This document shows positions 15,019 to 24,088 of a stretch of DNA of 64,000 nt, one piece after another. This DNA comes from Pseudoalteromonas sp. CO133X (GTDB lineage: Bacteria > Pseudomonadota > Gammaproteobacteria > Enterobacterales > Alteromonadaceae). The position numbers and the translations under genes are program-made. Location: the NCBI GenBank assembly GCA_004208945.1, contig SGPE01000021.1, positions 124,001 to 188,000 on the forward strand. The letters are read 5' to 3'. Position 1 is the stretch's first letter; the number at the start of each line of letters is the position of its first letter. Under the pieces are notes generated by a model. That model was not told the DNA's origin and made no database searches. It saw only the letters and a program-made list of their open reading frames with translations.

Positions 15019-16092
15019 ATGATTTATGTTTTAATCGGTGTATTGACGCTATTACTTATCATCACCTTATTACCTATGTCATATTGCCAGCATTATTTGG
15101 TGCGAAGCTGTGACTTTGTTAGGTTACAAGTGTTTTATTTGGCGGCATTTTGCTGCGCAGCTTCAAGCTACTTAGTTATATCTCAATCGTCGTTTTTATC
15201 ACTTAGCTGTGTATTCTTAAGCATTATTATTTTGCTACTACAAGGGAAGTGGATTTACCCTTATACACCATTTGCTAAGCAGGAGGTATTAGCCAGTTCC
15301 AAGGATGCTGAACACAGCATTCGTATTATGTCGGCTAATGTACTGATGTCTAATGAGCGCTATGAAGCGCTCATTTCATTAGTTAATAAGCACCAACCCG
15401 ACCTACTTATTACGCTCGAATCAGACATCATTTGGCAGCAGCAATTAAAAGGACTTGAGAGCGATTACCCGCACCGAATATATTGCCCTAAAGATAATCG
15501 TTACGGAATGCATTTATACAGTAAATATAAAATAAAACGCTATCAGATTTGTGAGTTGATTGAAGATGATATTCCCTCAATTCATATTTTATTTGAAGAC
15601 GCTGATGGCGTTGAAATGCAAGGGCACTTTATTCACCCTGCACCACCTAGTCCAACCGAAGAAGACAGCTCTCGCACTCGCGATACTGAACTTATTATTC
15701 TTGCCAAAGCACTCAAAAAGCTACGCCGTCCTTGCATTGTCGCCGGTGATTTAAATGATGTGGCATGGTCTCGTACAACGCGATTATTTATGAAGATTTC
15801 TGGCTTTTTAGACCCACGTAAAGGGCGCGGTTTCTTTAATACTTTTCATGCTGAATATTTTTTTATGCGCTGGCCGCTCGACCATTTATTTCACAGTAAT
15901 GACTTTACGGTAAAACGCATTGAGCGATTGGCTAAGTATGGTTCAGATCACTTTGCTTTACTTACTGAGCTGGTTTATAAACCCAATGCGTGTAATCAAA
16001 AACAAACCGAGCGAATAGATGAAGATGTGGCAGTTGAGGAATTAAAAATGCCCAGTGCATCGAAGCACCAAGTTCCCATGTTCGATGATTAA
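15019..16092 (+). CDS. Membrane-anchored endonuclease/exonuclease/phosphatase-family protein
   Basis: 357 residues; GGGAG precedes ATG 15019. Two to three N-terminal hydrophobic segments (about 1-80) are followed by an EEP catalytic domain: MSANVLMSNERY (N), PDLLITLESD (metal-binding E), VAGDLNDVAW (D and N), and the final SDHFALL (D-H). Family members cleave phosphodiester bonds in nucleic acids or lipids; with this membrane-anchored layout (YafD-like) the substrate is not predictable. Probably co-transcribed with the small CigR-like gene. Confidence 0.85.
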   Translation: MIYVLIGVLTLLLIITLLPMSYCQHYLVRSCDFVRLQVFYLAAFCCAASSYLVISQSSFLSLSCVFLSIIILLLQGKWIYPYTPFAKQEVLASSKDAEHSIRIMSANVLMSNERYEALISLVNKHQPDLLITLESDIIWQQQLKGLESDYPHRIYCPKDNRYGMHLYSKYKIKRYQICELIEDDIPSIHILFEDADGVEMQGHFIHPAPPSPTEEDSSRTRDTELIILAKALKKLRRPCIVAGDLNDVAWSRTTRLFMKISGFLDPRKGRGFFNTFHAEYFFMRWPLDHLFHSNDFTVKRIERLAKYGSDHFALLTELVYKPNACNQKQTERIDEDVAVEELKMPSASKHQVPMFDD

Positions 16093-16118
16093 AGCACTAC
16101 TAATAGTAAGTAAAAGAA

Positions 16119-16138
16119 AAGGGCTCAATTGAGCCCTT
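16119..16138. terminator. Bidirectional hairpin between convergent genes
   Basis: AAGGGCTC-aatt-GAGCCCTT, with A-rich DNA to the left and T-rich DNA to the right. It separates the EEP gene from the aldehyde dehydrogenase. Confidence 0.65.
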
Positions 16139-16142
16139 GTTG

Positions 16143-17519
16143 TTATTCATTGACCATAACGGTTTTTATATTCACAAATTCGCGTAATCCAAAACCGCCA
16201 TGCTCACGGCCATAACCGCTATCTTTTACGCCACCGAAAGGCAGATTTGGTTGCGCCAAGCCATAGCCATTGATATTGACCATGCCTGTATCAAAGTGGT
16301 GTTTGGCAAGTTCAATAGCCTGCTTTTCATTTTTCGAGAAAATACCACCGCCTAGACCATAGCGGGAGTCGTTTGCAATGCGCATAGCATCGTCGTTATC
16401 TTTGGCTTTGATAAGAGATGCAACAGGGCCAAACAGTTCGTCATCATACGCTGGCATGCCAGGCTTAATATTTTCAAGTAAGGTTGCAGGATAATAAAAA
16501 CCTTCACGTTCGGGGATTTCACCTCCCACCACTGCATCAGCACCCGCTTCAATAGACTCTTTGACTTGCTGATGTAGCTTGTCGCGCAAGTCTTCACGAG
16601 CCATTGGACCTAAATCGCTATCATTTTCATTAGGATCGCCCATTTTTGTATTTTCAAATTGCTTTTTGATCATTGCTTTAAAATCACTATAAAGCGCATC
16701 GACAACCACAAAGCGTTTTGCAGACACACAGGTTTGCCCGTTATTTATTAGACGACCTTGTGTACATGCGCTGATAGCGGTTTCAAGATCAGCATCATCC
16801 AGTACAACGTACGCATCGTTACTGCCAAGTTCGAGGACGGTTTTCTTCACATATTTCCCTGCGCGTTCAGCAACCTTTTTACCAGTGCCATCACTGCCTG
16901 TGAACGTAACGCCACGAATCGCTTTGTGTTCTATTAATTCACTGGCCGTTTTGCCATCGATTAAAAGATTTTTAAAGCAATAGTCTGGGAAGCCTGCTTG
17001 TGCAAATAGCTGTTCAATTTTTTCAGCCATGCCAAATACATTACCTGCATGCTTTAATACCGTCGTATTGCCCGCCATAATATTTGCACAGGCATAACGA
17101 ATAACTTGATAAAGTGGGAAGTTCCAAGGTTGAATACCCAAAATAACGCCTATTGGCTGATAGGTAACGATTGCATGGCCGCCTTGCATATCACGCTTTT
17201 CATCTGCTAGTACTTTTGGGCCCTGTTCAGCGGTATAGCGACAGATAGCAGCGCATAGCTCAACTTCTTGTAAACCTTGCTGATAAAGCTTGCCCATTTC
17301 ATCTGTCATAAGCTGTGCAATATCTTGCTTATTCGACTCAATAATACTGGCTAGCTTATTGAGATGCTCTGCGCGTTTAGTTAATGATGTTTCACGCCAC
17401 GCTTTAAATGCTTCATGGCATTTATCTACTTCTGCTTGCGCCTTTTCTAAAGACAAGAGAGTATATGTTTCGAGAGGTTGCTCTGTAGTCGGATTGATTG
17501 TGGTTACAGTGTCAGTCAT
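16143..17519 (-). CDS. NAD(P)-dependent succinate-semialdehyde dehydrogenase
   Basis: 458 residues from ATG 17519 (MTDTVTTINP), six bases after AGGAG; ATG 17522 is the alternative, while a longer frame to 17570 lacks an RBS. Aldehyde dehydrogenase fold with the PWNFPLYQ substrate/cofactor loop, the general-base Glu in VLELGSNDAY, and the nucleophile Cys in NNGQTCVSAKR. Best match in length and motifs is the Sad (YneI)/SSADH branch, which oxidises succinate semialdehyde to succinate at the end of GABA or putrescine breakdown. No GABA genes are adjacent, so the physiological aldehyde is inferred. Confidence 0.88.
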   Translation of the reverse strand: MTDTVTTINPTTEQPLETYTLLSLEKAQAEVDKCHEAFKAWRETSLTKRAEHLNKLASIIESNKQDIAQLMTDEMGKLYQQGLQEVELCAAICRYTAEQGPKVLADEKRDMQGGHAIVTYQPIGVILGIQPWNFPLYQVIRYACANIMAGNTTVLKHAGNVFGMAEKIEQLFAQAGFPDYCFKNLLIDGKTASELIEHKAIRGVTFTGSDGTGKKVAERAGKYVKKTVLELGSNDAYVVLDDADLETAISACTQGRLINNGQTCVSAKRFVVVDALYSDFKAMIKKQFENTKMGDPNENDSDLGPMAREDLRDKLHQQVKESIEAGADAVVGGEIPEREGFYYPATLLENIKPGMPAYDDELFGPVASLIKAKDNDDAMRIANDSRYGLGGGIFSKNEKQAIELAKHHFDTGMVNINGYGLAQPNLPFGGVKDSGYGREHGGFGLREFVNIKTVMVNE

Positions 17520-17684
17520 CATTATCTCCTTACAAAAAATGTAAAGGGTAACCTGCAAGGCGAACACCACTTTTATATTTATTTATCTGTTTGTTTTTTA
17601 TGGCTTATTTTTATATTTATTCAAGTGCTCATAAGCAGGTTATGTAAAAACTGCAAACAGATGCAAAACTTACAAGGATAGGCA

Positions 17685-18722
17685 ATGAAAAAATCATACT
17701 TCGATACAGAATTGGCGATTATTCAAGCCCCCATGGCTGGAGTACAAAATGCAAGGTTAGCAGAGGCTGTTTGCCAAGCGGGTGGGTTGGGGTCTTTACC
17801 TTGTGCAATGTTATCTAAAGAGCAATTGGTAAGTGAGCTTGAGTATTTAAGTAATGCCAATGACAAGCCTTACAATTTAAACTTCTTTTGTCACCATACT
17901 CCAACTTATACAAAACAGCAGCAAGCTGCTTGGCATACCTTACTTTCTCCTTACCTAGAGGAGTTTGATGTTGATACATCGGCACTTTCAACCGTTGCCT
18001 CACGCCAGCCAATTAATCAAGACATTATTGATGTGATAGCACCTTATAAGCCGCCAGTGATCAGCTTTCATTTTGGCTTACCTGAAGCAGCCATTATTTC
18101 GCAAATTAAAAAGTGGGGTGGCAAGGTGATTTCATCTGCAACTACACTAGCAGAAGCTAAATGGTTAGTTGAGAGTGGGGCAGATGCTGTAATAGCACAA
18201 GGGCTTGAGGCTGGTGGTCATCGAGGTCATTTTTTATCGATGGATTTATCATTGCAACTGACCACCAAAGAGTTGGTTCGTACTTGTGTCGAACTTGATA
18301 TCCCAACAATTGCAGCGGGGGGCATTGCAACGCCAGAGGATGTGAGTTTCTATCAAAAGTTAGGTGTGATTGCAGTTCAAGTGGGGAGTGCTTATTTACT
18401 GACAGAAGAGGCAACAACAAGCTCGTTACACCGCCAAGCATTAATGTCTCAGCAAGTAGGCAGCACTGAACTTACGACTTTATTTTCAGGACGTGCAGCA
18501 CGCGGGATAACGAATAGAGTGATGGAAGAGTTAGGCGCAATTCCTCAACATGTACCTCCTTTTCCTTATGCATCGATCGCAATCACGGCATTACGAACTC
18601 ATGCAGAAGCAAACAATGATAGTGGTTTTTCGCCCCTTTGGTGCGGAGAAAAATTTATTAACCGTGATGGGGTGAGCGCAGCAAAGATCACTCAGTTGCT
18701 AATGCAAGGATGGCAAGATTGA
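17685..18722 (+). CDS. Nitronate monooxygenase
   Basis: 345 residues; ATG 17685 sits after AAGGATA. A TIM-barrel FMN enzyme with the N-terminal IIQAPMAGVQNARLA, AQGLEAGGHRGHF (phosphate/FMN and catalytic His), PTIAAGGIA and AVQVGSAYLLTEEA. The family oxidises toxic alkyl nitronates (propionate-3-nitronate) with O2. It overlaps the following Crp/Fnr gene by 13 bp, so the pair is one transcriptional unit. Confidence 0.9.
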   Translation: MKKSYFDTELAIIQAPMAGVQNARLAEAVCQAGGLGSLPCAMLSKEQLVSELEYLSNANDKPYNLNFFCHHTPTYTKQQQAAWHTLLSPYLEEFDVDTSALSTVASRQPINQDIIDVIAPYKPPVISFHFGLPEAAIISQIKKWGGKVISSATTLAEAKWLVESGADAVIAQGLEAGGHRGHFLSMDLSLQLTTKELVRTCVELDIPTIAAGGIATPEDVSFYQKLGVIAVQVGSAYLLTEEATTSSLHRQALMSQQVGSTELTTLFSGRAARGITNRVMEELGAIPQHVPPFPYASIAITALRTHAEANNDSGFSPLWCGEKFINRDGVSAAKITQLLMQGWQD

Positions 18723-19285
18723 CGGATACGCAGTTACTTGAACTGGGAGATAGCTACCAGCAACTTGCAGAGCAATTAAAGCACCAGTTAGCGGGGAGCT
18801 ATCCAATCAAGCGTTATGTGCGTGATGACGTGCTTTTAAGGCAAGGAGCGCTGCAAACTCATGGTTATCTTATTTTATCGGGTGTACTCGGAGCACTCCA
18901 TGCGAGTGAAAATGGTGGGCAAAAGTGCAAAGAGTTTTACTTTCAAGATGAATTTGCCTTGCTCTATGGTAATTGGTTAACACACACGCCAGCTCTTTAT
19001 CAGCTTAAAGTCATTCGTGACGCTAAAGTAATAAAAGTACCGCTTACATTACTTGAGCAGCCTTTGAATCAAATGATGAAGCAGCAACTTGTTACCCAGC
19101 AGTTGCTATTCAAAGAAGCAAAGGAAGCCTTTTTATTACTTAACTCCCCACAGCAACGTTATGAATATTTACTTGCTAAAAAGCCCCATTGGTTGGCTCA
19201 GTTGAGCTTAACAGAAGTTGCAATGTATATTGGTATTTCCGCTATTTCATTATCACGAATTCGTAAGCGTCTTAACTTAAGTTAA
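18710..19285 (+). CDS. Crp/Fnr-family transcriptional regulator
   Basis: 191 residues; its ATG lies inside the end of the nitronate monooxygenase gene. An N-terminal cyclic-nucleotide-binding-type beta barrel (about 30-120; DDVLLRQGALQTHGYLILSG) and a short C-terminal winged helix (LTEVAMYIGISAISLSRIRK) are visible. No Cys cluster for an FNR-type Fe-S centre is seen, and the cAMP-contact residues are not obvious. Likely regulates its own operon or a stress response; the signal is unknown. Confidence 0.85.
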   Translation: MARLTDTQLLELGDSYQQLAEQLKHQLAGSYPIKRYVRDDVLLRQGALQTHGYLILSGVLGALHASENGGQKCKEFYFQDEFALLYGNWLTHTPALYQLKVIRDAKVIKVPLTLLEQPLNQMMKQQLVTQQLLFKEAKEAFLLLNSPQQRYEYLLAKKPHWLAQLSLTEVAMYIGISAISLSRIRKRLNLS

Positions 19286-19334
19286 GGCGCGATAGAGTGC
19301 GGCGCATTACACTGCTGTTTTTTCAGGAGTTGTC

Positions 19335-19835
19335 ATGTTTATTTTGTCGCAATGTTTGGTTGCTGTTGCTACTTTACTCGATTTAGCCTCGTTCCAGTTT
19401 AAATCTCGTCAGATTATTTTAATGTGTTTGTTTAGCTCGGTTTTGCTAACGTCGATACATTTTTTGTTGCTTGATAATTTAAGCGCAGCGGCACTAATGC
19501 TGATAGCTGCTCTACGCTACGGCTACTGCATTTTTGCTCGAAAGCAGTGGGTAATGTATGGCTTTATGGGTTTAAGTGTTTTTGCAGTGCTTATTACATG
19601 GCAAAGTTGGTTCAGTTTTATTGCTCTGACTGCGACCTTGGTTCAAACATATGCCTCATTTCAGAGCAAAGATCTATTACTTCGTTGCTTGATGGTTGTG
19701 GGGACTGTTTGTTGGATCACGCACAACTTACTTATTTTTTCGCCTGTTGCGGTGGTCATGGAAACCGTTTTCCTGTTGAGTAATCTTCTGGGATTATGGC
19801 GTTTTTATGTTAATCCAAAAACAGTAACGCCATAA
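19335..19835 (+). CDS. YgjV-like inner-membrane protein
   Basis: 166 residues; TCAGGAG precedes ATG 19335. Five to six short hydrophobic helices with the family look of Imp-YgjV proteins (FQFKSRQIILMCLF, AALRYGYCIFARKQW, near-C-terminal LSNLLGLWRFY). Function unknown in the family. No operon partner is evident. Confidence 0.72.
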   Translation: MFILSQCLVAVATLLDLASFQFKSRQIILMCLFSSVLLTSIHFLLLDNLSAAALMLIAALRYGYCIFARKQWVMYGFMGLSVFAVLITWQSWFSFIALTATLVQTYASFQSKDLLLRCLMVVGTVCWITHNLLIFSPVAVVMETVFLLSNLLGLWRFYVNPKTVTP

Positions 19836-19851
19836 CATAATGTATTCATTT

Positions 19852-20364
19852 TTATATAGTTTTAGCGATGAGTTTGAGTAGAAAAGTTTCTCGCTGAATC
19901 GACAAACCTTGCTTCTCGCTCATTGCCATTGTGGTTTCGTTGTGAGCAATTGCACTATGGATATTTACCCATTTGGGTTGCATGCCATTTTGTATTTCGT
20001 AGTGCTCCATTTTTGGCAGAGCCAACTGCTCATCGATGTCGCAATAGTAGCAGTAGGATTTAATGTGTATACACTCAAAGTCATCTTTATACCAAGGCCT
20101 TAATTCTTCATAGAGGCCAAGTGGTTTTTTAATTTTAATATTTTGCGCCCCCGTTTCTTCTTGCAGCTCGCGTATTAATCCTTCTTCAACACTTTCACCT
20201 GTGTCAATTCCGCCGCCAGGCAAGCTATAGTCATCATAACGAGCAGTATAAAGTAGGAGGATTTTTTCACCTTTTAAAATAATCGCACGGGCGGTTTCAC
20301 GGGTAAACTGACTTTTGTTTTCGTCATTAATGCTAGGGTGGGTAACTTTTCTTAATAGTTTCAT
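19852..20364 (-). CDS. Nudix hydrolase
   Basis: 170 residues. The Nudix box lies at residues 51-73 (GGIDTGESVEEGLIRELQEE then TGA), with all catalytic Glu and Arg residues of GX5EX7REUXEEXGU. Nudix enzymes hydrolyse nucleoside diphosphates linked to another group; the substrate cannot be told from this. Convergent with the YgjV-like gene. Confidence 0.9.
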   Translation of the reverse strand: MKLLRKVTHPSINDENKSQFTRETARAIILKGEKILLLYTARYDDYSLPGGGIDTGESVEEGLIRELQEETGAQNIKIKKPLGLYEELRPWYKDDFECIHIKSYCYYCDIDEQLALPKMEHYEIQNGMQPKWVNIHSAIAHNETTMAMSEKQGLSIQRETFLLKLIAKTI

Positions 20365-20548
20365 AGTATACAGCTTGGCTTAATCTATAGATCTGCATCA
20401 TACAGGGTTATGAAAGTTTAATTAAACTTACCCTAAAGTGGTACTTGTAGGGTAATATAGTTTAAAAGTATTGGTTTGTAGTTCGGCGCAGATAGTTTTC
20501 ATTTCCAAATAAATGCGTAGAATGGTTGAAAAAGCTTAGGGAATTAAT

Positions 20549-21892
20549 ATGTTAAACGTACTTTTAGTTGATGATGATAGTGAGTTTAGTGAAGTTGTAT
20601 GTCATATAGTCGAGTTCCTAGGTCATAATATAAACACAGCCGCAAATCTTGCAGAAGCAGAACAGTGGTTTAAGAACAATACATTTGATCATGTCTTTTT
20701 AGACTTTATGCTACCAGATGGCAGCGGCTTACATTTACTTGAGCATCTTAAACTAATTGGTCAATCTCCTCGCGTTACTTTAATTTCGGGTCATCCGTCA
20801 GTGAAAGGTAAGCTCGCAGAAATGTGTGAGCCTAATGTGGGACACCTTGTAAAACCACTCCAACGCGAAGATATTGAACGGGTTTTAAATCCTAAAAAAG
20901 CCAATACTAAGAAAAAAGCAACACCGAGTATTAAGCGTCATTTTGGCACCCTAATTGGCGAGTCAGAGGTTATGCAAAAGCTTTACACTATGATTGAGCG
21001 GGTTGCGGCAACATCGGCTAACGTTATGCTAATGGGTGAAAGTGGTGCTGGTAAGGAAGTGGTTGCACAAGCAATTCACAACGCCACGCAGTGCGATGGT
21101 CCTTTGGTTGCGACTAACTGTGGTGCATTCTCGAAAGAACTGATTGGTAGTGAGTTATTCGGTCACGAAAAAGGGGCGTTTACGGGAGCTGTCGCTCGTA
21201 AAGAAGGGGTGTTTGAGCAAGCCGCAGGGGGCACGTTATTTTTAGATGAAGTAACAGAAATGCCTATTGATATGCAGCCAAACTTATTACGTGTACTTGA
21301 AAGTAAAAGGGTTACGCGTGTTGGTGGCACGAAAGAGCAAGCGGTAAACTGCCGTGTTATTTCAGCAACCAATAGAACGTTAACTGACCTTGCACAAAAT
21401 AACGTGATCCGCGAAGATATTTATTTTCGTTTGGCGGTTTTTCCAATTGATATTCCCCCACTGCGCGAGCGAAAAGAAGATATTCCATTGCTCGCAGAGG
21501 CATTTTTAGATCAACTAAATGACGAAAATGGAACCAGCTTTAAATGGCAAGCAAGTCAGATAAAGGTACTTGAAGGGCATGACTGGCCTGGTAATGTACG
21601 AGAATTGCGCCATGCTATCCACCGTGCATTTATTATGAGTGATCCAAAAGGAAGCACTATTACCTTGCCAGACTCGCTAGAGTCACCATTTTCGCGGGTA
21701 AACAAAGAGACTCAATCAAATAATCAAGTGCTGGCAGGGCAAACGATTGAAGAAGTTGAAAAAGAGTTGATCCATGCAACTTTAGATAAAGTACAAGGTA
21801 ACAAGACAATTGCCGCCCAGATGTTGGGGATCAGCACAAAAACACTGTATAACCGTTTGAATGCATACGGCGGTATTGGAGAATACAAATAA
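20549..21892 (+). CDS. Sigma-54-dependent NtrC-family response regulator
   Basis: 447 residues. Receiver domain (about 3-115; phospho-acceptor Asp in VFLDFMLPDGSG), AAA+ domain with Walker A GESGAGKE, the sigma-54 contact loop GAFTGA, Walker B GGTLFLDEV and arginine-finger region FRLAVFPIDIPPLRER, then a Fis-type HTH (GNKTIAAQMLGISTKTLYNR). It activates sigma-54 promoters when phosphorylated. First gene of the signalling locus that runs to 26062; the genes that follow (H-box protein, kinases, receivers) are likely its partners. Confidence 0.94.
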   Translation: MLNVLLVDDDSEFSEVVCHIVEFLGHNINTAANLAEAEQWFKNNTFDHVFLDFMLPDGSGLHLLEHLKLIGQSPRVTLISGHPSVKGKLAEMCEPNVGHLVKPLQREDIERVLNPKKANTKKKATPSIKRHFGTLIGESEVMQKLYTMIERVAATSANVMLMGESGAGKEVVAQAIHNATQCDGPLVATNCGAFSKELIGSELFGHEKGAFTGAVARKEGVFEQAAGGTLFLDEVTEMPIDMQPNLLRVLESKRVTRVGGTKEQAVNCRVISATNRTLTDLAQNNVIREDIYFRLAVFPIDIPPLRERKEDIPLLAEAFLDQLNDENGTSFKWQASQIKVLEGHDWPGNVRELRHAIHRAFIMSDPKGSTITLPDSLESPFSRVNKETQSNNQVLAGQTIEEVEKELIHATLDKVQGNKTIAAQMLGISTKTLYNRLNAYGGIGEYK

Positions 21893-21902
21893 AAGGATAG
21901 CT

Positions 21903-22112
21903 ATGAATAATAACGAGTCTTTACGTCAGTTGGTGCATGATGCGCGTGCACCTTTAAACCGTATTTCGATGAATGCAGAGTTAGTTAAGCTCGTATTAGA
22001 AAATGATATGCCGAAAGATAAAGCACTCGCGGCCCTTGATAAAATAATTATTAATTGCCAGCAATGTAGCGAGCAACTACAAAAAATAAGTGACACTCAC
22101 TCCGATGAGTAA
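21903..22112 (+). CDS. Stand-alone H-box (HisKA-like) small protein
   Basis: 69 residues from ATG 21903, ten bases after the preceding stop, with AAAGGA upstream. LRQLVHDARAPLNRISMNAE strongly resembles the H-box of histidine kinase dimerisation domains (VSHELRTPLNxI), and a second helix (ALAALDKIIINCQQCSEQLQ) completes a two-helix DHp hairpin. There is no ATP-binding domain. It could be a phosphotransfer or decoy protein for the kinases and receivers encoded next to it, or a dimerisation regulator of the NtrC-type regulator. A start at 21861 would overlap the upstream gene and lacks an RBS. Confidence 0.78.
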   Translation: MNNNESLRQLVHDARAPLNRISMNAELVKLVLENDMPKDKALAALDKIIINCQQCSEQLQKISDTHSDE

Positions 22113-22135
22113 GCAGCATAGAAACTGGGAAAAAA

Positions 22136-23614
22136 ATGCATAAGCAAAAGGGTAAAATAACAGTTAGCTGGGCAGGGTTTATTAGTGTTGTTTTGTGTAT
22201 CGTTGTGGCGAATGCATTTTTAGCAATTAATAGCATACGCTCTTTAAGCGACACACAAAGTAGTCTTGATAACACAAATTCATTAAACACAGCTATTGAG
22301 CAGTTGCACTTGTCTGTTGTACAGGCTGAGTCTGGGCAGCGAGGTTATTTGCTGACAGACCGTGAGGACTATTTAATGCCATACACGGATGCTATGGCTT
22401 CCATGCAAGCACAAATTATGCTTGTGAAAAGTTTGCACTCAGAAATACCTGGACAAGCCGATCGTATTGCCCGCCTTATCTATCTTGTAAATGATAAGGT
22501 TGCAGTGATGACTAAAACAACCGATCTTGCCTTAGAAAATAAAGACGTGAAAGCGCGTCGTTTATTGCTAACAGACAAAGGGCGCGAATTGTATAAAGAT
22601 ATTCGTACTGCGGTTAATGAAATTCAAATGCGTGAGCTTAACTTTAAAATTGAAACGTTTGCCGCCCTTTCTGAAATTAAAAATGAAGCTAAAATCACCT
22701 TTGCTATCACGGCTGTGACCAGCTCTTTGCTGTTAATCGGTATGTTTATTTTAGCGCGAACTAACCTACAGAATGCTGCTAAATATCACTTAGAATTAGA
22801 AAAACAAAATGAAAGCTTAGCCGCGAAAGTTGATGAACGTACTCAAGAACTGACGATTTATGCTGATGAGCTTAGCCGCTCTAATAGAGAGCTTGAAGAG
22901 TTTGCATTTGTAGCCAGCCATGATTTGCAAGAGCCGCTTCGAAAAATTCAAGCATTTAGTGATCGCCTTGAGAGTATGTTTAAGAATGAACTTGGTGAAA
23001 AAGGCATTGATTATATCAGCCGAATGAAAAATGCCGCTCAGCGCATGTCTAACCTTATAAATGATTTACTTGAGTTTTCACGTGTAACTACGCGGGGTAA
23101 AGATTTCACTGACACAGACCTAAACAGTATCGTCGATGAAGTGTTGGATGATTTAGAAATCGCGATTAAAGAAGCTGGTGCAGAGGTCAGTGTTATGACG
23201 TTGCCGCATATTCAGGCTGACCCAAGCCAAATGCTACAGCTTTTCTTAAATATCTTGTCCAATGCAGTGAAATTTAGACGTGAAGATGTCGCACCGCTTA
23301 TTAGCATTGATTATGAGCGTATTGAAGAATTTAGTCCGAACCATAATAGTAATGTTGAATGGGAAGTTATCACCATATCAGATAACGGCATTGGCTTTTC
23401 GGAAGAATATCTTGAAAAAATATTTGTACCATTTCAGCGGTTACATGGTCGTTCGCAATACAAAGGTACAGGTATCGGCTTGTCTGTGTGTCGCCGCATA
23501 GTTGAGCGTCATGGTGGAGAAATTACGGCGAGCAGTCGCGTTGGTGAAGGGGCAACCTTCATTCTTAAACTACCCGTGGAAACATCGCTTTTCACATTAC
23601 AAGGAGAGGCTTAG
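22136..23614 (+). CDS. CHASE3 sensor histidine kinase
   Basis: 492 residues. A TM helix near 12-32, a periplasmic CHASE3 domain (about 35-175; SVVQAESGQRGYLLTDREDY), a second TM near 180-205, a coiled coil (about 210-250), then HisKA with FVASHDLQEPLRKIQAFSDR and HATPase (N box ILSNAVKF, G boxes DNGIGFSEEY and GTGIGLSVCRRIVERHGG). It resembles the bacteriophytochrome-type kinases that pair with Rcp1 receivers; the Rcp1-type gene begins directly after its stop. Confidence 0.93.
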   Translation: MHKQKGKITVSWAGFISVVLCIVVANAFLAINSIRSLSDTQSSLDNTNSLNTAIEQLHLSVVQAESGQRGYLLTDREDYLMPYTDAMASMQAQIMLVKSLHSEIPGQADRIARLIYLVNDKVAVMTKTTDLALENKDVKARRLLLTDKGRELYKDIRTAVNEIQMRELNFKIETFAALSEIKNEAKITFAITAVTSSLLLIGMFILARTNLQNAAKYHLELEKQNESLAAKVDERTQELTIYADELSRSNRELEEFAFVASHDLQEPLRKIQAFSDRLESMFKNELGEKGIDYISRMKNAAQRMSNLINDLLEFSRVTTRGKDFTDTDLNSIVDEVLDDLEIAIKEAGAEVSVMTLPHIQADPSQMLQLFLNILSNAVKFRREDVAPLISIDYERIEEFSPNHNSNVEWEVITISDNGIGFSEEYLEKIFVPFQRLHGRSQYKGTGIGLSVCRRIVERHGGEITASSRVGEGATFILKLPVETSLFTLQGEA

Positions 23615-24076
23615 ATGCCACTTAACAAAGTTAAACCTATTACCATTTTAATGGCTGATGACGATGAGGACGATCGTTTATTAACTCAAGATGCGCTTGC
23701 AGAAAGCCGCGTTCTTAATGAGTTATTTTTTGTCGAAGATGGCGTTGAGTTACTTGAATATTTAGAGCGTAAGGGGAAGTTTAGCGATAAGCAGAATTCT
23801 CCTCGACCAGGGCTTATTCTGCTTGATTTAAATATGCCGCGTATGGATGGTCGAGAGGCATTAGAAGCGATTAAATCAAACCCAAATTTAAAAGGTATTC
23901 CGGTTGTTATTTTAACTACATCAAAGCAAGAAGAAGATATGGTTAAAGGCTACGACTTAGGCGCTGCTTCTTACATCACAAAGCCTGTGACCTTCGATGG
24001 TTTGGTTGATTTGATGAAAACACTCGGTAAGTACTGGGTTGAATTTGTTGAATTACCAACCCCTCAAAACGACTAA
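23615..24076 (+). CDS. Rcp1-type single-domain response regulator
   Basis: 153 residues, ATG one base beyond the kinase stop (TAGATG), with AAGGAGAGG upstream. Receiver with ADDDEDD acidic pocket, LILLDLNMPRMDG acceptor Asp, TSKQEEDM switch and ITKPVTFDGL Lys. No output domain, so it works through phosphotransfer or protein contact. The DDEDD cluster and long alpha4 region are typical of receivers paired with CHASE3 or phytochrome kinases. Confidence 0.92.
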   Translation: MPLNKVKPITILMADDDEDDRLLTQDALAESRVLNELFFVEDGVELLEYLERKGKFSDKQNSPRPGLILLDLNMPRMDGREALEAIKSNPNLKGIPVVILTTSKQEEDMVKGYDLGAASYITKPVTFDGLVDLMKTLGKYWVEFVELPTPQND

Positions 24077-24088
24077 AAAGGACAACAA

